Made by a program: the position numbers and the translations under genes. Source: RPQJ01 sp963700045 (GTDB lineage Bacteria > Pseudomonadota > Gammaproteobacteria > Steroidobacterales > Steroidobacteraceae). From it: DNA of 64,000 nt. The stretch is taken from assembly GCA_963700045.1 (NCBI GenBank), contig CAVOWK010000006.1, positions 1 through 64,000 of the forward strand. Direction: 5' to 3'. Positions 7,010 through 15,554 of this stretch are shown here, one piece after another; position 1 is the first letter of the stretch, and every line of letters starts with the position of its first letter. The notes below the pieces were generated by a model, which was given only the letters and a program-made list of their open reading frames with translations, ran no database searches and had not been told where the DNA came from.

Positions 7010-8740
7010 TCAGGTGACGCGCACCGACATGGCGTCGCCGCCGTCCGGATCCAGCACGTGCACGGCGCAGGCGATGCACGGGTCGAAGCTGTGGATCGTG
7101 CGGAGGATCTCGAGCGGCTGGTCGGGATCGTGCAGCACGTGCCCGGCCAGCGCGGCTTCATAGGCGCCAGCCTGGCCGGTTGCATCGCGCGGGCCGGCAT
7201 TCCAGGTGCTCGGCACCACCGCCTGGTAGTTGGCGATCCGCCCGTTCTCGATGACGATCCAGTGTCCCAGTGCACCGCGGGGTGCTTCCATGAAGCCGGC
7301 ACCCCGGGCCTGTGCGGGCCAGGTCGCCGGGTCCCAGTACCGATCGTCGAACGTCTTCGTGTCGCCAGCCTTGACGTTCGCCAGCAGCTGGTCGTACCAG
7401 CCCTGCATCGCATCCGCAAAAATCTTGGTCTCGAGCGTCCGTGCAGCAGTGCGACCGAGGGTTGAATACAGGCCCGCGAGCGGCAGCTGCAACGTGGCCA
7501 GCGTCTGGTCCACGAGATCCTTGGCCTGGTCGTGCCCGGTGGCGACCAGCATCAGCATGCGCGCCAGTGGCCCGACCTCCATGGCCTTGCCGCGCCAGCG
7601 CGGCGACTTCATCCAGGAGTAACTCCTGGCGACGTCGAGCTGCGAATAGGGCGGGGTTGGGCCGGTGTAGTTGAGCGTCGTCTCACCGTCGAACGGGTGC
7701 AGGCCGCGGTCCTTGCCGCCGTCGTAGTCGTAGTACGCGTGGCTCACGAACTCCTCGATCTGCGCCGGATCGTGCAGATCGACCTCCTCGATGTGCGACA
7801 GGTCGCGATTCAGGATCGCGCCACGCGGCACCAGGAAACCGGCGGTTTCGAAGATCGATTTCGCCGGAAAGTCGCCGTAGCACAAGAAGTTGCCGAGACC
7901 CTCGCCCTGCGTCGCCCAGTCCTTGTAAAAACCGGCGATGGCCAGCGTGTCCGGGACGTAGACCTCGTCCACGAATTCACGCATGCGGACGATGATCTCC
8001 TGCACCTGCGACAGGCGCTTGGCGTTGATCGCGGAATCGGATTCGAGGTCGATCGGGTTCGGTGCGCCGCCGACCACGAAATGCGGGTGCGGATTCTTGC
8101 CGCCGAAGATGGCGTGCAGCCTGGCGACGTCACGCTGCCACGCCAGCGCGTCGAGGTAGTGCGCGACGGCCATCAGGTTCGCTTCCGGCGGCAGTCTGTA
8201 GGCCGGGTGCCCCCAGTAACCGTTGGCGAAAATCCCGAGCTGCCCGCTTTCGACCAGCCCTCTCACGCGCTTCTGCACGTCGGCGAAGTAACCGGGCGAG
8301 GAACGAGCGTAACTGCTGATCGACTGGGCGAGGGTCGAGGTGGCTTTCGGGTCGGCCTGCAGCGCGGACACCACGTCCACCCAGTCGAGCGCGTGCAGGT
8401 GGTAGAAGTGCATGACGTGGTCGTGCACGTATTGCGCGCCGATCATCAGGTTGCGCACGAGGTTCGCGTTCTGCGGAATCTCCCAGCGCAACGCGTCTTC
8501 GACGGCGCGCACCGAGGCGATGCCGTGCACCAGCGTGCAGACGCCGCAGATGCGCTGGGCGAAGGCCCAAGCATCGCGCGGATCGCGCCCGCGCAGGATG
8601 ATCTCGAGGCCCCGCACCATGGTGCCGGAGCTGTAGGCCTGCGTGATGCGGCGGTCTGCGTCGGTGGCGACTTCAATCCGCAGGTGCCCCTCGATCCGGG
8701 TGACCGGGTCCACCACGACGCGGCGTGCTTCGGCGCTCAT
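7010..8740 (-). CDS. hynL: [NiFe] hydrogenase large subunit, group 1e-like
   Basis: The 576-residue protein carries both nickel-binding motifs of group 1 hydrogenases: RICGVCTLVHG near the N-terminus and DPCIACAVH near the C-terminus. A 15-residue extension follows the final histidine, as expected for removal by an endoprotease such as the one encoded at 12002-12481. It overlaps the isp2 stop (ATGA) and is last of hynS-isp1-isp2-hynL, the gene order of the membrane-bound hydrogenases of Thiocapsa and Allochromatium. It binds H2 and exchanges electrons through the small subunit. No hypABCDEF metallocentre genes are in the window. Confidence 0.95.
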   Translation of the reverse strand: MSAEARRVVVDPVTRIEGHLRIEVATDADRRITQAYSSGTMVRGLEIILRGRDPRDAWAFAQRICGVCTLVHGIASVRAVEDALRWEIPQNANLVRNLMIGAQYVHDHVMHFYHLHALDWVDVVSALQADPKATSTLAQSISSYARSSPGYFADVQKRVRGLVESGQLGIFANGYWGHPAYRLPPEANLMAVAHYLDALAWQRDVARLHAIFGGKNPHPHFVVGGAPNPIDLESDSAINAKRLSQVQEIIVRMREFVDEVYVPDTLAIAGFYKDWATQGEGLGNFLCYGDFPAKSIFETAGFLVPRGAILNRDLSHIEEVDLHDPAQIEEFVSHAYYDYDGGKDRGLHPFDGETTLNYTGPTPPYSQLDVARSYSWMKSPRWRGKAMEVGPLARMLMLVATGHDQAKDLVDQTLATLQLPLAGLYSTLGRTAARTLETKIFADAMQGWYDQLLANVKAGDTKTFDDRYWDPATWPAQARGAGFMEAPRGALGHWIVIENGRIANYQAVVPSTWNAGPRDATGQAGAYEAALAGHVLHDPDQPLEILRTIHSFDPCIACAVHVLDPDGGDAMSVRVT

Positions 8741-10111
8741 TGCTCATCCTCGACCAGGTTGTCGGCGACGAGTTCGAGCAGGCTGTGCATGGTCTTGTCC
8801 CACTTGAAGTGCGCCTGCCCGTCGTCGAAGGTCTGCCGGCAGTTGGCGCAGGAAGTCACCGGCAGTTCGGCGCCGGTCTCCTCGATCTGTTCCATCTTGA
8901 TCTTGAACACCTTGTGCCGCAGTTCATCGGCGCGGTGAATGGCCACCACGCCGCCGCCGCCGCCGCAACACCAGTTCGAGCCCTTCGTTGGATACATTTC
9001 CCGCAGTTCGACGCCCAGCGCCTGCAGTACCTCGCGCGGCGCTTCGATCGCGCCACCCCGGCGCACCAGCTGGCATGGGTCGTGGAACGTCGCGGTCTTG
9101 CCCACCTTGCGCAAGCGGAGCTTGCCGGCGCGCACCTGTTCGGCCAGGAACTCTGCGATGTGCATGACCTTGAATGGCAGCGGCTTGCCGTACATGTTCG
9201 CGCCCATCCAGCGCAGCGCGGTGTAGGCGTGGCCGCACTCCGGCAGGACGACCACCTTGGCGCCGCAGGCCACGGCTGCATGGATGATCTTGAGCGTCAG
9301 TGTCCTTCTGCGTCGCCGCATCGCCCGTCAGCAGCCCGAAATTCGTGGCCTCGTAACCGTCGAGCCGGAAGGTCCAGTCGGCGCCAACGTGCCGCATGAT
9401 CCGGGCCGTCGCGACCACCGATTCCGGGTATTTCATGATCTCGATCGAGGACATGGCGCACAGCACTTCCGCCCGGGGTTTGTCGATCGTGATCTCGACG
9501 TCGTGTTCGTCCGACAGCCACTCGCAGCGGTCCGCAAACACCTTGGGCGTGGCGCCAAGCGGGCTGCCCTCGCGCTGCGCGCGCTCCGTCACCGCGGCGA
9601 GTTCGTGCGGCACGAGCCCGGCCTTGAACATGCCGTGCCGCGCCTGCGAGACCAGGCTGGCGATGTCGATGCCCATCGGGCACATCAGCGAGCAGCGGCC
9701 GCAGACGGTGCAGGAATCGTAGAGGAGGTGCTGCCACTGCTGCAGCTCGTCCACGGTCACCTTCGGCTTCAGGTTCAGCGCGCGGTACACGAACGCGAAC
9801 GGGCCGTACTCGCGCTTGTAGGCCTGCTTGAACGGCTCGAGCTTCCAGATCGGGGTGTACTTCGGGTCCTGGGTCACTTCGTAGAAGTGGCAGGCCTCGG
9901 CGCACATGCCGCAATGGATGCAGGACTCCATGTACACGGCTGCCGTCCGGCCAAAATCGCGGACGAAGCTGTTCATGGCGCGCTCGACGCGCGCAGCATC
10001 CGGCAGCTCGCCCTGAGTGTCGAAGCGATGCTCGGGTTTGCGGATCGAAACCCGGGGCTTGTCGAACTCCAGCGGATCGAGCTCGCGCGTCGTGGGTGTC
10101 GTCTCGGTCAC
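8737..10111 (-). CDS. isp2: Isp2, HdrD-like iron-sulfur protein (frameshifted at about 9301)
   Basis: Upstream of the frameshift lie two 4Fe-4S motifs (CIHCGMCAEACHF and CTVCGRCSLMCPMG). After it, cysteine-rich CCG domains (LPECGHAYTALRW, HDPCQLV, CCGGGGGVVA, SCANCRQTF) resemble the HdrB/HdrD catalytic fold. The two parts join in register if one base is removed near 9301 (KD-LTLK), and the span is 3n+1 long. The GTG start at 10111 overlaps the isp1 stop (GTGA). In group 1e hydrogenases Isp2 links the hydrogenase to another redox partner. It may interact with heterodisulfide-like or sulfur chemistry, which is notable beside an sHdr operon. The shift could be an assembly error or a true lesion. 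Confidence 0.85.
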
Positions 10112-10797
10112 AGCGAGGCTCCCTTGCGTTCGAAGAGCATGCCCGTCGAGCCGCGTGCGGCGAAAATCGTGAACGCGTGCATCAGCTTGCCGAACGGGAA
10201 CCACACCAGCAGCAGTTCCGCCGAGAGAAAGTGGAAGGCCAGCAGCCGCTCATACGGCCATCCGCCCAGGTGTGCGAAGGCCGCCATGCCGGTCACCAGC
10301 GGCGCGATGGTGACCAGCCAGCTGAAGTAGTCGTCGAAGTTGGAGATCAGGCGCTTGACGGGATTCACTACGCGGTGGACCAGCACCGCCACGAGTGCGG
10401 CGATCGAGATGGCGCTCAGCAGCATCACCACGCCGTTCGGCAGCGTCGGCCAGCTCAGCCCCGTCAGGCCGTGCAGGTCCGTGCCGAACAGCCCGCGCGA
10501 GATGTCGGCGAAGAACAGCACGTGCGGGACGAAGAAGAACAGCGTCAGCAGGAAGCCGATGTGGAAGGCGTAGCCCATCACTTCGCCGAACGCGGTGCCG
10601 CCCAGGAACTCCTTGCGCGGCCAGGAGCGCAGCGCGATCAACCTGAGTCCCTTCCAGGCCGCGTCGTTGCGCGGCTCGGAGTGGTCCTTGCGCGTCCGCA
10701 GCAGCAGCACGCCGAGCAGGCGCCAGAGCACTCCCACAATGAAGATGGCGACCGACCACTGCAGCGCGGGGCCGCGCGCGAAATCCAGCAGGTTCAT
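10108..10797 (-). CDS. isp1: Isp1, NarI-like cytochrome b membrane subunit
   Basis: A 229-residue membrane protein with about five hydrophobic helices and conserved histidines (YAFHIGF, AFAHLGG, LAFHFLSAE, KLMHAFT) that could hold b haems as in NarI and DsrM. In the hynS-isp1-isp2-hynL complex it takes electrons from Isp2 to the quinone pool, or in reverse. The ATG at 10797 overlaps the raw-frame stop of hynS. The gene is intact, and the position between hynS and isp2 is diagnostic for this hydrogenase type. Confidence 0.9.
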   Translation of the reverse strand: MNLLDFARGPALQWSVAIFIVGVLWRLLGVLLLRTRKDHSEPRNDAAWKGLRLIALRSWPRKEFLGGTAFGEVMGYAFHIGFLLTLFFFVPHVLFFADISRGLFGTDLHGLTGLSWPTLPNGVVMLLSAISIAALVAVLVHRVVNPVKRLISNFDDYFSWLVTIAPLVTGMAAFAHLGGWPYERLLAFHFLSAELLLVWFPFGKLMHAFTIFAARGSTGMLFERKGASL

Positions 10798-10798
10798 C

Positions 10799-11849
10799 TC
10801 AGGCACCCTCCGCGTCCTTCTGCCGCTTGCGGGCGAGCGCTGCCGACGCCACGCCGAGCGCCGCGCCCACGCCGACCGCCGATGCCGACCGTCCGTGCCG
10901 AGCCCCAATGGCCGGTGGACAGCGGCTGGTAGAACCCGCCCTTGTCCCAGAAGCCGGGCTCGGAACAGCCGATGCAGCCGTGGCCCGCCTCGATCGGGAA
11001 ACTCGTGCCGTCGTTCCACTTCACGGTGGCGCAGGCGTTGTGCGTCGTCGGTCCCCTGCAGCCCAGCTTGTAGAGGCACCAGCCCTGCCGCGCGCCTTCG
11101 TCGTCGAAGCTGTCGGCGAACTGGCCGCGTTCGTAGAACGGGCGCCGGTAGCACCGATCGTGGATCGTCTGGCCGTAGAAAGACCTGGGCCGGCCGAGGG
11201 CGTCGAGCTCGGGCAGCTTGCCGAACGTCAGGTACTGCGTGAGGACGCCGGTGATGACCACCGGGATGGGTGGGCAGCCCGAAACGTTGATGATCGGCTT
11301 GTCCTTGACGACGTCCGACACGGCGACCGCTCCGGTGGGATTCGGGTTGGCGCCGGGGATGCCCCCGAACGCCGCGCAGCTGCCGAGGGCGACGATTGCG
11401 GCGGCGCCGCGCGCGACTTCCTGCAGCAGCGAGAGATTGTCGAGGCCGGCAACGGTGCTGAAGCCCTTGTTGCCGGTCGGGATCGACCCGTCGACGATCA
11501 GCAGGTAGCGGCCCCAGTTCTCCTTCATCGCCGTCTCGCGCGCACGCTCCGCGGCGTCACCCGCGGCCGCCTGCAGCGTGTGCTGGTAGTCGAGCGAGAT
11601 GCCCTGGAAGATCAGGCTCTCGAGCGTCGAGCCGTGCGCCCGCGTGATGGACTCCGTGCAGCCAGTGCACTCCTGGAACGGCAGCCAGATCACCGAAGGG
11701 CGCCGTGCCTGCGCGAGTGCGGCCGCGACGCGCGGCACCAGCGTCGACGACAGTCCCATGAGCGCGGTGGTTGTGGTGCAGAACTGCAGGAAATCGCGGC
11801 GCGTGACTCCGCGCGAGCGCAGGAATTCGCCGAGCAACGGTGACGACAT
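10799..11849 (-). CDS. hynS: [NiFe] hydrogenase small subunit, group 1e-like (frameshifted near its 3' end)
   Basis: A Tat signal (GVTRRDFLQF) begins a small subunit with the proximal-cluster motif CTGCTES and the medial/distal cluster region (HDRCYRRPFY, CLYKLGCRGP, CIGCSEPGFWD). The standard CTGC, without the extra cysteines of oxygen-tolerant enzymes, predicts ordinary oxygen sensitivity. The read frame runs into an Arg-rich tail ending at 10794. Removing one base near 10875-10880 instead gives a hydrophobic C-terminal helix with a basic end (about 28 residues, ending KDAEGA) that stops at 10799, as membrane-bound small subunits have. The 3n+1 span supports the corrected reading. An operator copy lies at 11931-11946. 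Confidence 0.9.
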
Positions 11850-11930
11850 GACGCTTTCCCTCAACGCCCCTGTCGGCGCTCCCCGGCTCGACGTCGTGCG
11901 AGGGGGATAGGCGTGGTCCGTCAGGGGCGT

Positions 11931-11946
11931 ATTAGCTTGCCCTGAT
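11931..11946. promoter_or_regulatory. Operator ATTAG-N6-CTGAT upstream of the hydrogenase, copy C
   Basis: ATTAGCTTGCCCTGAT matches the 16-bp consensus with one mismatch. It lies 82-97 bases before the hynS ATG and just after the maturation protease gene, in the only sizeable gap of the hydrogenase region. This would place the hydrogenase under the same control as the sulfur-oxidation operons. Confidence 0.55.
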
Positions 11947-12001
11947 GTGTCCCCGTGCGACTGTACGTAGCTGCCGAAGCGGCACCGCCGCCGCGGCCAG
12001 G

Positions 12002-12481
12002 CTAGTCGCCGGGGGCGCCCGCCTGCCACCCCTCGAGGATCGCCCGGGCGTGCGCGGCCGCCGGCGCAATCGACCCGTACAGCGACGGACTGAGCGACGA
12101 GCCGATCGCCACCCGCTGCGGCTGCACGCCGACGAATGCCCTGCGCGAGGGCAGCGTGCCCATGAGCCGGGCCGCATCGAGCAGGTCGCGAATGCCGACC
12201 TCGTGCACCGACCCGCGGGCGTTGCGAAAGAAGGCATCCATGTCCGCGCCATGCAGCACGCGCAGGTCGCCTGGGGTGCCGCCGAGCTGCGCCGCGTCAA
12301 GCACCAGCAAGGCATCGCAGTGTTCGAAACGCGGCAGCAGCAGCAGGCTCAGGGTGCCTGCATCGACGTAATCGACGTCTTCGAGCGCTGGCTGTTGCCC
12401 AGACAGCGCCTCGAGCACACGCAGGCCCACGCCGTCGTCGGACATCAGCGGGTTGCCGACCCCGAGCACGAGGGTGCGCAT
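12002..12481 (-). CDS. hynD: Hydrogenase maturation endopeptidase (HyaD/HupD family)
   Basis: This 159-residue protein begins MRTLVLGVGNPLMSDDGVG, the signature of [NiFe]-hydrogenase C-terminal proteases; Asp15/16 and later Asp/His residues bind nickel during recognition. It would trim the 15-residue tail of HynL. The ATG at 12481 is 14 bases downstream of the 143-residue unknown gene, so it is the last member of the sHdr transcription unit while its substrate is encoded just beyond it. This ties maturation of the hydrogenase to sHdr transcription. Confidence 0.9.
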   Translation of the reverse strand: MRTLVLGVGNPLMSDDGVGLRVLEALSGQQPALEDVDYVDAGTLSLLLLPRFEHCDALLVLDAAQLGGTPGDLRVLHGADMDAFFRNARGSVHEVGIRDLLDAARLMGTLPSRRAFVGVQPQRVAIGSSLSPSLYGSIAPAAAHARAILEGWQAGAPGD

Positions 12482-12494
12482 CCCGGTGTTGCCC

Positions 12495-12926
12495 TCAGCC
12501 GATCTCTTGCGGTTCCGCCTGCTGCCGGATCGGTCGTGACGCGCAGCAGAAGTCACCGAGCGCCGCAACCTGCATCTTGCCGGTCACGAACAGGAACAGG
12601 TGCCTGGCGACCAGCGTCATCATCGTCAGCCGCTGTGGTGTCGCGGGATGCTGCGGATCCGACGTGACCAGGTTGTGGTGGTAGGCGAGTTCGCGGCAGG
12701 TTTCGCGGCAGGCATTGAAGCTCGGGTCATCCGTGCAACCCTGGCGGTGCAGGGCGAGCAGGCGAAAACCCTCGCGGGTTTCCTGCGTGGGCACGAGGCC
12801 CTTGGCACGGACCCAATGTTCCAGCACCGCCTCGCCGAGTTCGACCAGTTCCACCGCGGCGCCGGGACCGGAACCACCGGCCTCGAGCACGTCGAGGCGT
12901 TGCTCGATCTGCGCGAGCGGCTTCAC
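12495..12926 (-). CDS. Unknown Cys/His-containing protein between shdrB2 and the hydrogenase protease
   Basis: I do not recognise this 143-residue protein. It is soluble, has an acidic helical N-terminal half, and a cluster of possible metal or redox ligands: Cys64, Cys73, Cys77, His83 and His84, then Cys127 and Cys128 near the C-terminus. The GTG start at 12926 overlaps the shdrB2 stop as GTGA, and the maturation protease follows by 14 bases, so it is translated with both systems. It could be a hydrogenase accessory or assembly factor, or an sHdr partner. Nothing in the sequence decides between them. Confidence 0.75.
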   Translation of the reverse strand: MKPLAQIEQRLDVLEAGGSGPGAAVELVELGEAVLEHWVRAKGLVPTQETREGFRLLALHRQGCTDDPSFNACRETCRELAYHHNLVTSDPQHPATPQRLTMMTLVARHLFLFVTGKMQVAALGDFCCASRPIRQQAEPQEIG

Positions 12927-13858
12927 GCGATGCCTTTCTCGCGCAGGAACCCGAGCGAATCCGAGATGTTCTCGTGCACGCCGACCTGTCGCGGGGACAA
13001 CCCGAGCGCGAGGCCCAGCAACTGCGTGAAGTAGAGGATCTTGACCTTCGTCGGCTGGTTGAACTTCTTCTCGGCCCGCACCTGGTGCATTTCCAGGCCG
13101 GAGTGGCACGTCGGGCACTCGGTTGCGATCACCTCGGCACCGGCGGCTTCCGCGGTGCGCAGGATGTTCAGCACGAGCTTGGTGGACGTGTCGCTGTCGG
13201 AGAGCGTGTGCGCTCCGCCGCAACAGGCTGTCTTCAGCGGGAACTCGACGTTGACGGCACCGGCTGCGCCGAGCAGGTCGTCCATGAAATGCGGCTTGGA
13301 GGTGGACTCGGTGCCCGGTCCCTTGTCCTTCTCCGGGAAGATGTGTCGCGGCCGCGTGTACATGCAGCCGTAGTAATTGGCGACCTTCAGCCCCTGCAGC
13401 GAGCCCTTGAGCCGCTGCTTCAGCCCGTCTTCGCCGATGCCATGCATGATCCAGTCGAGCGCGTGGATGGTCTCGACCTGGCCGGCCTGGTAGGTCGCGT
13501 GCCCCGCCTTCTGCGACAGGCGATCGACCACTTCCACGCTGGTCGGGTCGTGCGCGAGGTCGTATTCCGCCTTCTTCAGGTTGTGGTAGCAGCCGTTGCA
13601 CGGCGCCATCACCACGTCCATCTTCATCTCGGTGGCGGCGATGGCCATGACCCGCGACGACAGGTACGTCTGCAGCTTCGGGTCGATGTTCTTGACCTCC
13701 ATCGCGCCGCAGCAGTTCCAGTTCTTCACTTCGACGAGGTCGAGACCGAGCGCCTTGCCGACCTGCTGGGTCGACCGGTTGTAGGAATGCGCGGTGCCTT
13801 CGAGCGCGCAGCCCGGGTAATACGCGACTTTCTGGTACTTGTCCTTCGCGGTGGTCAT
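12923..13858 (-). CDS. shdrB2: sHdrB2, heterodisulfide-reductase-like subunit with CCG domains
   Basis: The 311-residue protein has two CCG domains with all cysteines in place: YPGCALEGTAHSYN, NWNCCGAMEV and PCNGCYHNL in the first; YYGCMYTRP, TACCGGAH and ECPTCHSGLEMHQ in the second. HdrB proteins of this type can hold two non-cubane [4Fe-4S] clusters. In sulfur oxidisers the sHdr complex releases sulfite from protein-bound sulfane sulfur in the cytoplasm. The ATG at 13858 overlaps the shdrC2 stop (ATGA). Confidence 0.92.
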   Translation of the reverse strand: MTTAKDKYQKVAYYPGCALEGTAHSYNRSTQQVGKALGLDLVEVKNWNCCGAMEVKNIDPKLQTYLSSRVMAIAATEMKMDVVMAPCNGCYHNLKKAEYDLAHDPTSVEVVDRLSQKAGHATYQAGQVETIHALDWIMHGIGEDGLKQRLKGSLQGLKVANYYGCMYTRPRHIFPEKDKGPGTESTSKPHFMDDLLGAAGAVNVEFPLKTACCGGAHTLSDSDTSTKLVLNILRTAEAAGAEVIATECPTCHSGLEMHQVRAEKKFNQPTKVKILYFTQLLGLALGLSPRQVGVHENISDSLGFLREKGIA

Positions 13859-14649
13859 GAGCGCGCTCCTTCGCCTGCCGTGGCCGGCCCGGCATCGCGT
13901 TTCGCCGCCTCGATCAGCGCGTCGAGACCGAGCGCCCGGCGCCGCTTGTGCTCCTGCTCGTGGACGTACTCCTCGATGGCGGCGCGGGCACCGGACCAGC
14001 CGCTGGTGCGAGGCGCAACGAGTGTCGCGAGTCCGAGCTTCGTCAGCATGCCGACCGGCAGGTGCCGCAACATCCGTTTCACCATCTCGATGAGCCATGG
14101 CTGGTTCAGGCTCTGGCCCGTGCGCTTGAAGAAGCGCTGCATGACCCGGCCTTCCTCGATCTTGCCGTGCTGGAAGACCTGCTCCGAGAACACCTCGTCG
14201 AACACCATCGAAGGCGACGGTTTGACGTGGCCCTTGAGCTCGAGCCAGTGGGAGAGGGCCTTCATCACGCCTTCCGGCACCACGTCACGCGGGCAGGCGT
14301 AGGTGCATTTGTTGCAGGAGACGCACTGCCAGATGATGTCCTTGTCGCGCAGGATCTCCGATTCCATCCCGATGCGGACCAGGTAGATCCAGTGCCGCGG
14401 GTTGAACTCGGGGTTGATCGCGTTGACGGTGCAGGAATTGGTGCAGGAACCGCACTGCCAGCAGCGGTGCACGTTCTCGCCGCCGGGCAGCGCGGCGATT
14501 TCGTCCTGCATGGCCTCGTTGTAGTCCGTAACCACCCGGGACGTGATGAACGTGCTCCAGTGGCCGGAGACGTCCACCCCGTCCACCACGAGCTGCTCGT
14601 GGGTCGTGAGGTCTTCCGGGCGTATCAGTGACTGCTCATGGATGGGCAT
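13855..14649 (-). CDS. shdrC2: sHdrC2, 4Fe-4S electron-transfer subunit
   Basis: The 264-residue protein contains two [4Fe-4S] motifs, CWQCGSCTNSC and CVSCNKCTYACP, followed by a helical C-terminal region that ends in an Ala/Arg-rich stretch. It matches the C2 subunit of sHdr complexes, which pairs with B2 encoded immediately downstream with an ATGA overlap. It starts 12 bases after the stop of the hyp gene. Confidence 0.9.
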   Translation of the reverse strand: MPIHEQSLIRPEDLTTHEQLVVDGVDVSGHWSTFITSRVVTDYNEAMQDEIAALPGGENVHRCWQCGSCTNSCTVNAINPEFNPRHWIYLVRIGMESEILRDKDIIWQCVSCNKCTYACPRDVVPEGVMKALSHWLELKGHVKPSPSMVFDEVFSEQVFQHGKIEEGRVMQRFFKRTGQSLNQPWLIEMVKRMLRHLPVGMLTKLGLATLVAPRTSGWSGARAAIEEYVHEQEHKRRRALGLDALIEAAKRDAGPATAGEGARS

Positions 14650-14661
14650 GGGCTTGCCTTC

Positions 14662-15540
14662 TCAGCCGGAGACCGGCGGGCTGGATGGGTCGGCGACGCT
14701 GAGCGCCTCGCCGTCGATGGTCTTGATGCGCAGGCGGCCAGTGCCGGGACGGATGCCGTCGAGCCCGAGCAGGCGCCGCGAGTGCAGCATCGGGTCCTCC
14801 GGTGCGGTGAAATCGGTGCGCAGGTAGCTGCCGCCCTGCTCGCCGATGTATCCCGCATAGACCTGCGCGCAGAGCATGTCGACGAACTGCAGCACGTCGC
14901 GGAACACGCCGTTGCCGCTCAGGAACTGGCTCAACTCCGCGCGCAGCACCAGGAACGTCGCGTAATCGTCGCGCGCGGCGATCGTGACGTGGTCGACGTC
15001 GGGGGCGTGCCAGATCTCCCGCAGCACCCCGGTGTTGACGCCGGCGTCCCAGACCCAGCGGGTCATGAGTGGATAGCGCTCGGGATCGCTGTTGTGCAGC
15101 AACTCGACGGCGAGGTCGCGCGTCCAGCGGTGGGCGTCATCCTGGGGGAACCTGGCGCAGAAGGCCCGGATTCGCGCATCCGTCCCGGAGGTGTCGTCGG
15201 TCGGCTCGAGCAGGGTCGCGATTGCACCGCGTAACCCGCTGAACAGGGGCTCGGCGAGCCAGGGCACGATCCGCCGCCGCACCGTCGGCAGGAATGCGCA
15301 AAGCGGCATGAACGCAGCCGCCTCGATCTGCCGCGCGCGCTGCCCATCCTGGGAGAGGAGCGCTTCGCGGAAGAGGGTCTGCTTGAGCTTCAATGCGTCG
15401 ACGTAGCGCTCGACGCCGCCGTGGGCATCGGCGCCTTGCACGAGGGATTCAAATGCCCGTCGCAGGCGCGGGCCGCTCAGGTCGAGTTGCGGCCCTTCCG
15501 GCACCACCGGAACGCTCGCGCGGGATGGACGGCCGAACAT
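14662..15540 (-). CDS. Conserved 'Hyp' protein of the sHdr operon
   Basis: A 292-residue soluble protein without recognisable cofactor motifs. It lies exactly where sHdr operons carry the 'hyp' gene, between shdrA and shdrC2. Only scattered cysteines are present (for example AAFMPLCAFLP), so it is unlikely to bind iron-sulfur clusters. The ATG at 15540 is the first good start after shdrA, which ends 15 bases before it. Its function is not known; conservation in position suggests a structural or assembly role for the complex. Confidence 0.8.
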   Translation of the reverse strand: MFGRPSRASVPVVPEGPQLDLSGPRLRRAFESLVQGADAHGGVERYVDALKLKQTLFREALLSQDGQRARQIEAAAFMPLCAFLPTVRRRIVPWLAEPLFSGLRGAIATLLEPTDDTSGTDARIRAFCARFPQDDAHRWTRDLAVELLHNSDPERYPLMTRWVWDAGVNTGVLREIWHAPDVDHVTIAARDDYATFLVLRAELSQFLSGNGVFRDVLQFVDMLCAQVYAGYIGEQGGSYLRTDFTAPEDPMLHSRRLLGLDGIRPGTGRLRIKTIDGEALSVADPSSPPVSG

Positions 15541-15554
15541 TTCGCCGGCAGTCC

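Noticed and set aside
10799..11849. Oxygen-tolerant (group 1d) hydrogenase
   Set aside because: The proximal-cluster motif is CTGCTES without the additional cysteines of the 4Fe-3S cluster, and the gene order with isp1/isp2 is that of group 1e.
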